The notes under the pieces were generated by a model that saw nothing but the letters and a program-made list of their open reading frames with translations, ran no database searches and was not told where the DNA came from. A stretch of DNA of 44,989 bases from Nitrospirota bacterium. GTDB lineage: Bacteria > Nitrospirota > Thermodesulfovibrionia > Thermodesulfovibrionales > UBA1546. A program made the position numbers and the translations under genes. The stretch covers positions 1 to 44,989 of the forward strand of contig JACRGY010000025.1 in NCBI GenBank assembly GCA_016212165.1. Reading direction: 5' to 3'. Below, one piece after another: positions 33,401-42,490 of this stretch. The stretch's first letter is position 1. The number at the start of each line of letters is the position of its first letter.

Positions 33401-35594
33401 GGGCTGTTGTAAAATCAGAAAGCGCTCCGCCTGCCACTACCCCTGATGTGTTGCCTGTCTTGATTTTTATTGTCCTGTCATCAGCAGTTCTTGCCAGAAG
33501 TTTATCCTGCGCATTCCATATAGGTTTGACAACGTCATTATTCCACGTTGTAAATGTACTGCAACTATCTATCTTAAGGTCTCCGGCGGTAGAACCAGCG
33601 ACAGAGCCATCATCAGTATAGGTTTTTGCCTTGTAAGCAACAGCAGTAGAATCATAATAGAATGAAAGTATATTATCCTTTTTGAGGTCCAGCCAGCCTT
33701 TGTTTGCAGTATCTTCTCTCAGGTTTGCGCCTCCGTCAGACCATAGAAGCCTGAGATATCCTATCCATTTCAGTATCGTGCCTTCCCTTTTCGGATAAAA
33801 ATATGCCTGAGTAAGAGTTGATGATTCCCTTGTCTGGGTAGTAAGTGTTGCGACTGTTGATGCAGATGCCGAGGTTGAGATGATATTTAAGAATGCCTCT
33901 TCTATCTTGGACTTAAGCGCTGCAGGGTTATTGACTGATATATATTCGCCTCCGCCAACTGTTTTTGCCGCATAAGTCAGCCTGGCTACATCACCTCTGC
34001 AGTAACCGCCTGAACATGTCCCTGCCGCACAAGCAGGGGGGCAGGCAGGCCCATAGAAATCAGTATGAACAACATAAGTCCTGATATTCTGTTTTTTCTC
34101 AGGGTCATCAGGGTCATCGTAGAGGTCTTTATTAAAACCATAACAGGCAGCTTTTACGAACTCATCTGAATAAGTCAGGCTGTCGCAGGCAGTAGATACC
34201 TCTGCGAGGGAGGCAGTATAATCTGCGCCGCCGGTAAGATATGCGCCTGTTGTCACAAAAATAGCATAGGTTTTTCTGCACTTATACGCGGGGTCTGTAA
34301 GCCATTTATATCCGGTCTGTGTATATGCAGCATCCTTGTCTTCATAAGTTGATGAATTGCCTTTAAAATAGTTGATAACATCCTTCATCATAGTTCCGAG
34401 CTCAGCATCATCAGGGTCTATTCCGGGTGTTTTTGAAAAGGCATTTAAATATTCTTTTAAAAGCGTTGTCTTGCTTGTTGATGTGCAATTGCCTGAAGCA
34501 GTGCAACCCGCAGGATCACCGGCTGCTGCACAGTCGCAAAGAATATCCCTGTCTCTTTCGTCTGCTGCTGTGCTTCCTTTCCATCTCCTCAGCCCGAATC
34601 TCGGGGCATCAGAATCATATACATAGTTTGAGTCCTTGTCAGCATATTGCTGTATAAGCCCTTTTCTGTCTTCACTCGTCAATTTCACTGCAACAGTACC
34701 GGCGCCAAGACAAGTGCCGCTTAGTTTACACTTGGCAGGGGTATTGGGATTAGGACATGAAGGGGCAGTAGTCCCCAGCTGTCCATTGACTGTTACCGTT
34801 GCTTCCGGGTTGCCTTTTGACATACAGAAACGATATGTGTAATCAGTGGCATCTAAAGTATCCCCATCCCCATCCATATCAACTGTAACAGCCACGGTCG
34901 TATCAGCATTCCCATCCTCATACTGTCCGTAACTTATCGGAGTAATACCCGGCGTTTGATCGCCGCTGCTGTCATTAAACTGGCCTGAGTAAGTGTAGAC
35001 GTCTCCGGCACCTTCGCTTGCAACTGCCTTGGGCCAGCCGAATCCAACAAGCACTTTTCTTGAAAGGTCAATGGTTGTCATTAAGGCCCAGTCCAGGATA
35101 TCGCCCGGGATACATTTATACCGTGCTGGAGCTGCCTCTGCGCTGCAGGTAGATGATTTTTCAAAATAATTCGGACTGAAAGCCTTATTTCCGTCAACAG
35201 CGAAACTATAGTATACAGGATTGTTGCTGCTATCCCTTGAGTCGAAAAACCCATAGTAAGGGTTCGCTGAATCATAAGTATATGTTGTTGAATAGGCGCG
35301 CTTTGTAATAGCAGCGCCTTTTTCATAAATAAACATTATATTCGGAGGTGTGTTGGGGTCTGTAACAAATGGAGGGATATAACAGTAGTCAGACATCTGG
35401 GGAGCGGCGTAAACGGACTGCAAGGGTAAAAAGGTTAAGAATAATAGAAGAAGGGTGAATAGGTGAATAGGTGAATGAGAGGACGGTGAATGGGTGAATG
35501 GGTGAATGGGTGAATGGCGGCTAATGATTTTTGGCTTTTCCGATTGACCGATTGACCGATTGACCGATTCACCGTTTATAGCTGTTTTTCTCAT
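30408..35594 (-). CDS. pilY1: PilY1-like type IV pilus tip adhesin
   Basis: About 1728 residues from the ATG at 35594 (GAGAGGTG site). Residues 7-47 come from octamer arrays, followed by the export helix (LLLLFLTFLPL, cleavage near VYAAP). A von Willebrand A-like N-terminal region follows (FVTTGAYL near 441; a CSGGYC-like segment near 525). Residues about 750-1010 are very Cys-rich (many CxxxxDC units). The C-terminal PilY1 beta-propeller has VILGANDGMVHAFK, AYIPFNAVPYL, RRLLVGAMGAGG and VFDLRTGNLEAS segments. PilY1 caps the pilus and mediates adhesion and surface sensing. It is the first gene of the operon, before the minor pilins. Confidence 0.88.
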   Translation of the reverse strand: MRKTAINGESVNRSIGQSEKPKIISRHSPIHPFTHSPSSHSPIHLFTLLLLFLTFLPLQSVYAAPQMSDYCYIPPFVTDPNTPPNIMFIYEKGAAITKRAYSTTYTYDSANPYYGFFDSRDSSNNPVYYSFAVDGNKAFSPNYFEKSSTCSAEAAPARYKCIPGDILDWALMTTIDLSRKVLVGFGWPKAVASEGAGDVYTYSGQFNDSSGDQTPGITPISYGQYEDGNADTTVAVTVDMDGDGDTLDATDYTYRFCMSKGNPEATVTVNGQLGTTAPSCPNPNTPAKCKLSGTCLGAGTVAVKLTSEDRKGLIQQYADKDSNYVYDSDAPRFGLRRWKGSTAADERDRDILCDCAAAGDPAGCTASGNCTSTSKTTLLKEYLNAFSKTPGIDPDDAELGTMMKDVINYFKGNSSTYEDKDAAYTQTGYKWLTDPAYKCRKTYAIFVTTGAYLTGGADYTASLAEVSTACDSLTYSDEFVKAACYGFNKDLYDDPDDPEKKQNIRTYVVHTDFYGPACPPACAAGTCSGGYCRGDVARLTYAAKTVGGGEYISVNNPAALKSKIEEAFLNIISTSASASTVATLTTQTRESSTLTQAYFYPKREGTILKWIGYLRLLWSDGGANLREDTANKGWLDLKKDNILSFYYDSTAVAYKAKTYTDDGSVAGSTAGDLKIDSCSTFTTWNNDVVKPIWNAQDKLLARTADDRTIKIKTGNTSGVVAGGALSDFTTALDSTLYPYWNYTSYCSNYTSRWCAANSDCNYCATLRGTHGVDRGCSSASDCQFCDGRRTRKCTTDLTCIRKDNGETVTPTVACATVGDDRTDGTNNCECVGDCYEYYGTCNTASLVCDVDGTTDCAAQGLGNACTVSGSTGTCKAQCTLDATQLCTTDAGCINDYHGSVAGSGCDTADTCTTAAAGTCVNDCDANCAKSVIKFLRGYDKPSHTPPGATAPGNAYRERTQCTANADCPGGTCSMTSAAGTCSTTTSTLCDADSDCPTGEKCYGTCSSTSYDILTTLKLGDIVYSTPRISPNSAINGYDVTYGDDSYKNWVDSKIKGTCTTSADCPGLSDKTWFENQACTDGVCSQDGYMPIVILGANDGMVHAFKVSKIKDISPQEDDCYADASCDTPFAIGVNEGAQVARFADLPHSVKTSDSGTGADTAPPSDLGKELWAYIPFNAVPYLRWYCDSSYCHIPMVDARFNVFDASIDYDKDGTVEASEGRTATDVRCTVDATSPCPDYPWRRLLVGAMGAGGKKITVGSNTWSSSIFVLDITDSINPVLLWEKPMPDNTLTTSNPATVVRLASAATDASKNENGKWYLVMGSGAESITTNKMNFKTPANAYIYVFDLRTGNLEASLDIGASGVAVGDMMAVDYDSDYQVDDIYFGTYGGTTGAYKGKFYRLRLRNDASYQTTPADWDIETVVVPGTTADGRPIFASPEVALDADQNIWLYFGTGVYLTLEHAAATPSVNEYLYAVKETEGCWKGTTSPRSDCTYSDFLDTSGMNFTGAKAIELGCFCAGSLISTISCESAGSCSGTCGASEDTVVLKVQEATLTKTAGGDEIPTEPTNCTSAENKTDTSAIACLTADINASYNGWRRAIAGQKSFSKPFVAGGLVDFTSFEPTSTSCSLGGNTHLYALHYTSGTAYVQPTIFLAGGATKVGGSLSNITINASVNLGTGVPPLGESLVALPLAGDTYKVITQVSGGLPGTSMSPSLPAKGGYVLWIVK
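35454..35574 (+). repeat. Octamer arrays in the pilY1 leader
   Basis: Three GGTGAATA/G units, a 7-base AGAGGAC break and four exact GGTGAATG units (35454-35516) are followed by an opposite-oriented array of CGATTGAC x3 and CGATTCAC (35541-35572). They encode residues about 7-47 (HSPIHPFTHSP and similar) between the start codon and the export helix. Confidence 0.88.
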
Positions 35595-35659
35595 TTCACA
35601 CCTCTCAATATTCTGTCTTAGACTGAGAAAGTTGCAAGTATTATACCACAAGAAGAAGC

Positions 35660-35780
35660 GTATAGGGTGTAGGGTGTAGCGTGTAACACCTTGTAAAATA
35701 TAGCTTCCTCTATACTCTCTGCTCTATGCGCTATGCTCTTATATGTAATCCCCTTCCTGATTGTGTAATGGATTACATAT
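35660..35780. repeat. Heptamer arrays plus 11-bp palindrome upstream of pilY1
   Basis: Four GTGTAGG-like heptamers (35660-35687) and, in the opposite sense, CTCTATG-like heptamers (35708-35740) are followed by a perfect hairpin, ATATGTAATCC (35741-35751) with GGATTACATAT (35770-35780), then TTTTT on the plus strand. It fills the gap between the relA/spoT stop and pilY1. No clear pilY1 promoter was recognised within it. Confidence 0.65.
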
Positions 35781-35782
35781 TT

Positions 35783-37912
35783 TTATCTCTTAACCCTCAA
35801 TATCCCGTCCACTGAGGCGATTTTCTGGATGAGGGCTGTGAGCTGTTTTTTGTCTTTGACCTCGAGGATAAAACCGATGTGCGCTGTTTTGTCAGGGGTC
35901 GAGCTTGCCTCAAGGTGCCTGATATTTACATTCACGGACGAGACAAGGGCGCTGAGGTTTGCAAGTATGCCGGGTTTGTCCACAGCCTCAACCAATAGCC
36001 TTGCAGGGTAGGTTGTTTCGCCTTCCTGTTTCCATTCAACTTCAACAAGCCGCGCATCATCAATGGCAAGCCTTTCAAGGTTATGGCACTTTTTGTTGTG
36101 GATGGTCACGCCTTTCCCTCTTGTAATGAAACCGACAAGGTTGTCTCCCGGCACAGGGAAACAGCACTTGGCAGTATGATAAAGGATATCATCTATTCCT
36201 TTTATGCTTATGCCTTTCTGCTCTGCAGGCGGTTTGGCATGTTTGGAGACTATTTCCTCAACAGGTTTTTCAGGGAGAAGCTTGTTTACAACCTGCTGGG
36301 GAGAGATCTTGCCGAATCCGACAGACACAAAAAGTTCTTCCAGAGAGTTAACTCCCAGGGCCTTTGCGACTTCAAGCACCTCGTCGGATTTCATCATGGC
36401 ATTGCTCATATTGTGCTTTTTGAGTTCAGCCTCTAAAAGCCTGATGCCGAGTTCTACGCTCTGCGTGCGCTCCTCAGCCTTTATCCACTGTTTAATCCTG
36501 CTTTTGGCCCTCTGTGTTACAACAAATTTCAGCCAGTCCCTGCTCGGCCCGTGTGCCTGAGAGGTTATTATCTCTACTGTATCGCCGTTTTTAAGCTGGT
36601 ATCTCAGGGGCACGATCTTTCCGCTGACCTTTGCGCCTACGCACCTGTGGCCTATCTGCGTATGGATGCTGTATGCAAGGTCTACGGGAGTCGAGCCTAC
36701 AGGCAGGTCTTTTATGTCTCCCTTTGGAGTGAAGACATATACGACGTCAGGGACTACCGCGCCTTTTACTTCTTCAAGAAAATCTTTTGCATCAGCGAAC
36801 TCTTTCTGCGATTGTATCAGCTCCCTGAGCCACGAGATGTACCTGCTGTCTTTTTCGTTGAACGCGCCTTTTTCTTTATACCGCCAGTGGGACGCTATGC
36901 CGTCTTCTGCAACCCTGTTCATCTCCTCTGTCCTTATCTGGAACTCGACCCTCTCGCCTTTGGGGCCTATTACGGTTGTATGCAGGGATTGGTACATATT
37001 TGATTTTGCGACTCCGATATAATCCTTGAACCTGCCGGGGACAGGCGTCCAGAGCGAATGGATAATGCCCATGATGGTGTAACAACTTGCCTTTGAGTCA
37101 GTGATAATCCTGATTCCGAGCACATCATGCACCTGCTCGAATGTTATCTGCTGTTTCTGCATCTTCTGATATATGCCGTAGCTGTGCTTTACCCTGCTTG
37201 AAACCTTCCCTGTGATGTTTTCCTCTTTAAGTTTTTTCTGAACCTCTTCAACAACTTCTCTTAGATAGCCTTCCTGCTCTTCTTTTCTCTTTGCAATTTT
37301 TCTTGTAATCTCGTTGTAAAGTTCAGGCAGCAGAAACTTGAAGCTAAGGTCTTCAAACTCTGTCTTCAGCCAGCCTATGCCAAGCCTGTTTACGATTGGT
37401 GCGTATATGTCCAGAGTTTCGGCGGCAATCCTTTTTCTCTTAGACTCGGGAAGGTGTTCGAGTGTTTTCATGTTGTGAAGCCTGTCAGCGAATTTTATGA
37501 GTATTACGCGCACATCCTCTGCCATTGCCAGCAGCATCTTCCTGAAATTTTCTGCCTGGGCCTCCTCTTTTGTCATGAACTCCATCTTGCTCAGTTTTGT
37601 GAGGGCATTAACAAGGAATGCTACATCGTTTCCGAAAAGGGTTTTTATATCTTTTACTGTTGCGCTTGAGTCTTCAACTGTGTCATGGAGGAGGGCTGCG
37701 GCAAGGGTTGTTGTGTCCATTCTCATATCGGCAAGAATCGCCGCAACAGCCAGAGGATGCTCTATGTATGGCGAGCCTTCTATCCTTGTCTGCCTGATGT
37801 GCGCCTCGCTTGAGAAGATATATGCCTTTCTCAGAAGTTCGATGTCAGCGTCATGGCTATAGGAGAGCACTTTCCTGATTAAATCATCAATAGTTATAAC
37901 ATCGTCTGCCAT
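35783..37912 (-). CDS. relA/spoT: Bifunctional (p)ppGpp synthetase/hydrolase
   Basis: A 709-residue Rel enzyme from the ATG at 37912 (a TTG at 37927 is an upstream alternative). The hydrolase HD domain is intact (HPLAVAAI; LLHDTVED at about 79-86). The synthetase domain has GRFKDYIGVAKSN, an RxKD-type motif as in bifunctional enzymes, and EDGIASHWRYKE. A TGS domain (DVVYVFTPKGDIKDLP) and a C-terminal ACT domain (LLVEAVDKPGILANL) follow. It controls the stringent response. It is the only Rel homologue in the window. A TATAAT box ends six bases before the ATG. Confidence 0.94.
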   Translation of the reverse strand: MADDVITIDDLIRKVLSYSHDADIELLRKAYIFSSEAHIRQTRIEGSPYIEHPLAVAAILADMRMDTTTLAAALLHDTVEDSSATVKDIKTLFGNDVAFLVNALTKLSKMEFMTKEEAQAENFRKMLLAMAEDVRVILIKFADRLHNMKTLEHLPESKRKRIAAETLDIYAPIVNRLGIGWLKTEFEDLSFKFLLPELYNEITRKIAKRKEEQEGYLREVVEEVQKKLKEENITGKVSSRVKHSYGIYQKMQKQQITFEQVHDVLGIRIITDSKASCYTIMGIIHSLWTPVPGRFKDYIGVAKSNMYQSLHTTVIGPKGERVEFQIRTEEMNRVAEDGIASHWRYKEKGAFNEKDSRYISWLRELIQSQKEFADAKDFLEEVKGAVVPDVVYVFTPKGDIKDLPVGSTPVDLAYSIHTQIGHRCVGAKVSGKIVPLRYQLKNGDTVEIITSQAHGPSRDWLKFVVTQRAKSRIKQWIKAEERTQSVELGIRLLEAELKKHNMSNAMMKSDEVLEVAKALGVNSLEELFVSVGFGKISPQQVVNKLLPEKPVEEIVSKHAKPPAEQKGISIKGIDDILYHTAKCCFPVPGDNLVGFITRGKGVTIHNKKCHNLERLAIDDARLVEVEWKQEGETTYPARLLVEAVDKPGILANLSALVSSVNVNIRHLEASSTPDKTAHIGFILEVKDKKQLTALIQKIASVDGILRVKR

Positions 37913-37918
37913 GGGATT

Positions 37919-37924
37919 ATTATA
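37919..37924 (-). promoter_or_regulatory. -10 box of a probably leaderless relA/spoT transcript
   Basis: A perfect TATAAT on the minus strand is followed by AATCCC and the ATG at 37912. It sits immediately downstream of the heptamer array, which takes the place of a -35 region. Confidence 0.45.
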
Positions 37925-37936
37925 CAACTTTAGAAA

Positions 37937-38005
37937 AGCGTTTAGCGCTTAGCGTTCAGCGTGTAGCGTTTAGGAAGAATACACGCTATGCGCCATGCGC
38001 TGAGC
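37937..38005. repeat. Heptamer array between recJ and relA/spoT
   Basis: Five direct AGCGTTT-like heptamers (37937-37971), then an opposite-oriented partner (ACGCTATGCGCCATGCGCTGAGC split over 37983-38005). It forms an imperfect hairpin just after the recJ stop. Confidence 0.7.
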
Positions 38006-38010
38006 ATTTT

Positions 38011-39717
38011 TTACTTGCCCGGCCTGAAGGCCTTGAGGTTTAACTGGAGGTAGCTGTTGCCGTTGTATTCATTAATATCCAGAGTGAATACCGCATCTAT
38101 GATATCCGGCGGCTTGGGCTCTCCCATATCAAAGCCGATTGCGTCTATTGTTTGCGGGCCCTGCTTAAGTCTCATCTTGAGGTGGTTGTTTCCGACTATC
38201 CTTGGATTAATAACTTCGAGTCCTTTAGAGCCAAGGAATGGTTTCTCATTTCCGCAGCCCAGAGGTTCAAGCATTGAAAGTTCTTTTACAAGGTTATGAT
38301 TGGCCTCGGCGAGCGTGATGTCTGCATCAATATCAAGGCATGGCATAAAGTCATCTTTGCTCAGGCTGCTCTTTATAATGCCCTGCATTGCTTTTTCAAA
38401 AGCAGAAATATTTTCTGCCCTGAGTCTTATGCCTGCTGCCTGCTTGTGCCCGCCAAAAGAAAGAAGCAGTTCTTTGCATTCAGAGAGGCCCTTGCACAGA
38501 TCAAAAGAAGGGATGCTTCTTGCAGACCCTTTTGCTATTCCATTTTCTTCCGAGAAGATAAATGCCGGGCAATAAAATTTTTCTGCAAGCCTTGATGCAA
38601 CAATGCCCACAACACCCTGATGCCATCCCTCTCCAGAAAGTACAATAACTGAGTCGTGTTCTTTTGCAGCAAGTATTGATAATGCTTGCTGATAGACTTC
38701 TTCATCAAGCTTCTGTCTTTCGGAATTCAGCCTGTCAAGCCATGAACTCAGCTCCAGTGCCTCTTCCTCTTTGTCTGAAAGCAGAAGCCGCACTACATCC
38801 TGCGAATCAGCAAGCCGTCCTGCTGCATTTATCCTCGGTATTATTGTAAATGATAAAAGCTCTGACCTGATTTGCCGCCCATTAAGGCCTGCCGTATTTT
38901 TGAGCGCCTTAATCCCGCACCGCCGGCCTTCGTGAATAAGCTTCAGTCCTTCCCTGACAATAATCCTGTTTTCCCCTGTGAGAGGGACAACATCTGCCAT
39001 TGTGCCTATGGCTGCAAGGTCCAGCAAAAGAAAAGAAGGGTTCGAGGGTTGTTCTAATGCCTGTGCAATCTTGAATGCTATGCCGGCGCCGGAGAGAGAT
39101 GCAAGTTTCAAGTTGCAAGGTGCAAGTTTAGGATTTATGACAGCAACAGCGTCGGGCAGTGAAAAGCCGTTAGTCTGAGAGCTGAGAGCTGAGAGCTGAG
39201 AGCTGAGGGCTGGCTCATGATGGTCTGTAATTATTACATCAATGCCTTCTGCCTTTGCATAAGCAGCAGCCTCAAAAGATGTTATGCCGCAGTCAACCGT
39301 GATTATGAGCGTTGCCCCGAGTTCCTTTGCAATTTTTACAGCAGCGGGATTAAAGCCATAACCGTGTGCAATTCTGTCAGGGATAAAATAATGGACATCC
39401 AGGCCGTGCATCCTGAGCGCATGGACCATTATTGCTGTGGCAGTGAGGCCGTCGGCGTCATAATCGCCATGGACCAGGATGCGCTCATTAATATCAAGCG
39501 CATGCTTTATCCTTTCAATTGCATCTTGTACGCCCGGCAGTTCAAAAGGGTCTGAAAGGCCGGATATGCCCGGCTTCAGGAAATCATTTATTTCCTGCGG
39601 GGTCTTTAAGCCCCTGTTTATAAGTATCTGTGAAAGCGCAGGAGAGATAGAAGCTGCCTTTGATATATATCTTATATATTCAAGGTTGGTTCTGCTTACA
39701 AGCCAGCGTTTTTCCAT
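38011..39717 (-). CDS. recJ: Single-stranded-DNA-specific exonuclease
   Basis: A 568-residue DHH-family 5'-3' exonuclease used in recombination and repair. Catalytic motifs: DYDADG (85-90), VDCGI (141-145), DHH (165-167), a late FGGHKQAAGIRL (DHHA1) and the C-terminal OB-like domain. Unusually, the residues just after DHH (about 170-182, ALSSQLSALSSQT) and a loop at about 197-206 are direct translations of heptamer arrays. Motifs on both sides are intact, so the enzyme is probably active. It follows secF by an intergenic stem-loop element. Confidence 0.92.
   Translation of the reverse strand: MEKRWLVSRTNLEYIRYISKAASISPALSQILINRGLKTPQEINDFLKPGISGLSDPFELPGVQDAIERIKHALDINERILVHGDYDADGLTATAIMVHALRMHGLDVHYFIPDRIAHGYGFNPAAVKIAKELGATLIITVDCGITSFEAAAYAKAEGIDVIITDHHEPALSSQLSALSSQTNGFSLPDAVAVINPKLAPCNLKLASLSGAGIAFKIAQALEQPSNPSFLLLDLAAIGTMADVVPLTGENRIIVREGLKLIHEGRRCGIKALKNTAGLNGRQIRSELLSFTIIPRINAAGRLADSQDVVRLLLSDKEEEALELSSWLDRLNSERQKLDEEVYQQALSILAAKEHDSVIVLSGEGWHQGVVGIVASRLAEKFYCPAFIFSEENGIAKGSARSIPSFDLCKGLSECKELLLSFGGHKQAAGIRLRAENISAFEKAMQGIIKSSLSKDDFMPCLDIDADITLAEANHNLVKELSMLEPLGCGNEKPFLGSKGLEVINPRIVGNNHLKMRLKQGPQTIDAIGFDMGEPKPPDIIDAVFTLDINEYNGNSYLQLNLKAFRPGK
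39102..39209 (+). repeat. Two pure heptamer arrays inside recJ
   Basis: CAAGTTT-like units x4 (39102-39129) and CTGAGAG x4 plus CTGAGGG (39175-39209). They are 45 bases apart. Both are translated as linker peptides next to the DHH motif. Confidence 0.85.
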
Positions 39718-39732
39718 TATTGTTTTTTCCTT

Positions 39733-39855
39733 ATTGGCGCGGGATTGCCTCTGAGCGGTTTATTTTGCCGATAGTCAAACAGTAAAATTTAAATATAAAG
39801 AGGCAAAATCCTCGGAGCATAGCGAGAATGAGCGAAGAGGTAATCCCACGCCAAT
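39733..39855. repeat. Large interspersed stem-loop element, family A copy 2
   Basis: The outer arms are 20 bp with two mismatches: ATTGGCGCGGGATTGCCTCT (39733-39752) and AGAGGTAATCCCACGCCAAT (39836-39855). Inner arms: TTTTGCC (39763-39769) with GGCAAAA (39802-39808). The core (TGAGCGGTTTATTTTGCC; GGCAAAATCCTCGGAG; GAGAATGAGCGA) is shared with 4604-4726. It fills the gap between secF and recJ almost exactly. Confidence 0.85.
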
Positions 39856-39858
39856 AAT

Positions 39859-40770
39859 CTACCTCTTGGCAAACGGCCTTTTGCCTCCCCACAACAAGAC
39901 AGTGGGGCTTGCTATGAATATTGAGGAATACGTGCCGATAACAACTCCCATAATCATTGCCAGGCTAAAGTCATGGATGACTTCGCCTCCAAAAAAGAAG
40001 AGAGCAATTGATGTAAGGAGGACAGTGAGTGAAGTTATGATAGTCCTTGAAAGCACCTCATTTATGCTTGCATTCATAATAGCCTCAAGGGGCTCTTTAT
40101 GCTTTATCTTGAGGTTTTCCCGTATCCTGTCAAAGACAACAACTGTATCTGTGAGGGAATAACCGGCAATTGTAAGGAGCGCTGTTACGAGTATCAGGTT
40201 TATCTCGCGTCCCATCAGGAAGAACACGCCAAGGACTGCAAGCACATCATGGAATGTTGCTATTGTCGCGCCCACACCGAAGTTGAACTTAAACCTGAAT
40301 GCAACATATACAAGTATTCCTATAACGGCAAACACCGCTGCCTTTGCTGCGTCTAACCTGAGCTTGCCTCCGACCTTTGGGCCTATCTCGGTTGTTGAAT
40401 CAACAACATATTTATTATCAGGAAGTTTCTGGCTTATAATGTTCGTTATTGTCTCTGATGTCTGGCCGAGCTTATGCTCTGTCTTTTTTACTCTTATAAG
40501 AATCTTGTTTTCAGTGGGGAGGTCCTGAAGGTCAAAGTCTTTAAGTCCGCCTTCCTCAAGCGCCTTTCTCACGCTGTGGAGCACCACTGGTTTTTCGAAT
40601 TTAAGCTGTATTGAAGTTCCGCCTGCAAAATCAATCCCGAGATTTGCCTTTCCGTTGGCTATCTGGATTATGGCGATTATGCCGATAACCGAAAGAATTC
40701 CTGAAAATACAAAGGCGATATATTTTTTGCCCATGAAATCTATATTCGTATTTTTTATCAGTTCTAACAT
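39859..40770 (-). CDS. secF: Protein-export membrane protein SecF
   Basis: A 303-residue membrane protein with six helices and one periplasmic loop. The SecF signature GIDFAGGTSIQLKF lies near residue 47, and the TM4-TM5 region holds SLTDTVVVFDRIRENL. With SecD it uses the proton motive force to pull preproteins through SecYEG. Encoded ten bases after secD. Typical length. Confidence 0.96.
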   Translation of the reverse strand: MLELIKNTNIDFMGKKYIAFVFSGILSVIGIIAIIQIANGKANLGIDFAGGTSIQLKFEKPVVLHSVRKALEEGGLKDFDLQDLPTENKILIRVKKTEHKLGQTSETITNIISQKLPDNKYVVDSTTEIGPKVGGKLRLDAAKAAVFAVIGILVYVAFRFKFNFGVGATIATFHDVLAVLGVFFLMGREINLILVTALLTIAGYSLTDTVVVFDRIRENLKIKHKEPLEAIMNASINEVLSRTIITSLTVLLTSIALFFFGGEVIHDFSLAMIMGVVIGTYSSIFIASPTVLLWGGKRPFAKR

Positions 40771-40780
40771 CTATCCTCCT

Positions 40781-42406
40781 CTATATGCTCAGCTTTTTGA
40801 CATCATGCCTGCTGTTTATGATGTCAAAAATTGTTTTTGTGCCTATAAGCGCTGTAAAAAGATTTATGGCAACGCCCAGGCTGAGGGTTACTGCGAACCC
40901 CTTTATCGGGCCGGTGCCGAACTGAAACAGGACTGCTGCTGTTATCAGCGTTGTCACATGCGAATCAAATATGGTCCAGAATGCCTTATGATAGCCTGAA
41001 TCAACTGCTGCCCGCGGCGTCTTGCCGGAGCGCAGCTCGTCCCTCATCCTTTCGAACATAAGGACATTTGAATCAACTGCCATGCCGATTGCGAGGATTA
41101 TGCCTGCAATGCCCGGCATTGTAAGGGTTGCATTAAGGGATGCCATGGCGCCCAGCAGCAATACGATATTCAGGACCAGCGCAAAATCTGCAATAACACC
41201 TGAAAGCCTGTAATAGATAACCATAAAGATTACAACGAGAATGGTCCCGAGCATGCCTGCCCTCTTTCCGGCCTCGATTGAATCTGTTCCAAGGGATGGC
41301 CCCACAGTTATATTTTGGAGCATCTTTATAGGCGCGGGCAGCGCCCCGGCCTTCAGGACTATTGCGAGGTCCTTTGCCTCATCCATGGAGAAGCTTCCGG
41401 ATATCTGCGCATTTCCGCCTCCAATCCTCTCCTGAATTACAGGGGTTGAATATACGGATGTGTCAAGTATTATCGCAAGCCTTTTCTTGACATTGGCGGC
41501 TGTTACATCCTCAAAGAGTTTTGCGCCTGCTGCATTGAATGATATCGAGACATAAGGCTGGCCAAAATTTGATGAATCTATGCTGACCCTTGCCTCTTTG
41601 AGCAGGTCGCCTGTAAGCGCGGACTGTCTTTTAAGGAGTACCGGTATTTTTCTGACTGCGCCGGTTTCCCTGTTGATCTTTTTCTCAAAGAGTATCTCGT
41701 CATCCGCAGGGATTTTTTCCGCGAATTTTTTCAAAAGATTTTCTTCTTCTCCCGGCTCTATGGACGCCGGTATCTCGGCGGCAACAGGAGATGAATCATC
41801 AACTATTTTAAATTCAAGTTGTGCGGTTTTTCCTATTATCTCTATGGCCCGTTTGGGGTCTTTTATTCCCGGCAACTGGACTACTATCTCATTTGTGCCC
41901 TGCCTGTGAATTGTAGGCTCTGCAACTCCGAACTGGTCTATCCTGTTTCTGATTGTTTCAAGCGCCTGGTCAGCAGCGCCGTCCCTGATCCTGCCTGCTT
42001 CTTTATCTGATATCTTATAAACAACCCTGGCCCCTGTCTCAACAGGCGTCAGTATCGGGTAGTTTTCCTCTATGGCCTTTCTCACATCCAGTGATGCAGA
42101 GGCAACTGTTATGAGCATGCCGCTGCTTGTAATATCAGCGCTCAATTTTTTTTTGGCCAGAATATCCTTTAATGACTGCGCGATACGCTCTGTTGTTATC
42201 TCAACAGCCTTTTCCCCCTCAACTTCAAAGACAAGGTGTATGCCGCCCTGAAGGTCAAGGCCCATTGTTATTCCCTTATCAGGCATATCCTTTTTCCACC
42301 ACTCAGGCATCTGGCTGAACAAAGGCGTGTTCGGCAGGAAAAAGACCGCTGCAAGAACAATTGTTGAACCGATAAGGATTAATCTCCAGAGAATATTTTT
42401 CTTCAT
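40781..42406 (-). CDS. secD: Protein-export membrane protein SecD
   Basis: A 541-residue partner of SecF. After a first helix comes [17 protein letters not shown]; the P1 periplasmic domain follows ([24 protein letters not shown]); then five C-terminal helices with [21 protein letters not shown]. The domain is complete. The operon order yajC-secD-secF is standard. Confidence 0.96.
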   Translation of the reverse strand: MKKNILWRLILIGSTIVLAAVFFLPNTPLFSQMPEWWKKDMPDKGITMGLDLQGGIHLVFEVEGEKAVEITTERIAQSLKDILAKKKLSADITSSGMLITVASASLDVRKAIEENYPILTPVETGARVVYKISDKEAGRIRDGAADQALETIRNRIDQFGVAEPTIHRQGTNEIVVQLPGIKDPKRAIEIIGKTAQLEFKIVDDSSPVAAEIPASIEPGEEENLLKKFAEKIPADDEILFEKKINRETGAVRKIPVLLKRQSALTGDLLKEARVSIDSSNFGQPYVSISFNAAGAKLFEDVTAANVKKRLAIILDTSVYSTPVIQERIGGGNAQISGSFSMDEAKDLAIVLKAGALPAPIKMLQNITVGPSLGTDSIEAGKRAGMLGTILVVIFMVIYYRLSGVIADFALVLNIVLLLGAMASLNATLTMPGIAGIILAIGMAVDSNVLMFERMRDELRSGKTPRAAVDSGYHKAFWTIFDSHVTTLITAAVLFQFGTGPIKGFAVTLSLGVAINLFTALIGTKTIFDIINSRHDVKKLSI

Positions 42407-42490
42407 CTAAACCTAACCTCCGATATAAAGTAACGGTGAACAGTTCTAGTTAAAAATCAGGACATAAACAAAGACACATTAAACTTTATC

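Noticed and set aside
35454-35574. CRISPR-like array of short direct repeats
   Set aside because: Units are 8 bases with no spacers and lie in the pilY1 coding region; there are no cas genes.
30408-35651. PilY1 start at 35651
   Set aside because: The ATG at 35594 has a GAGAGGTG ribosome site; the upstream extension has no such site.
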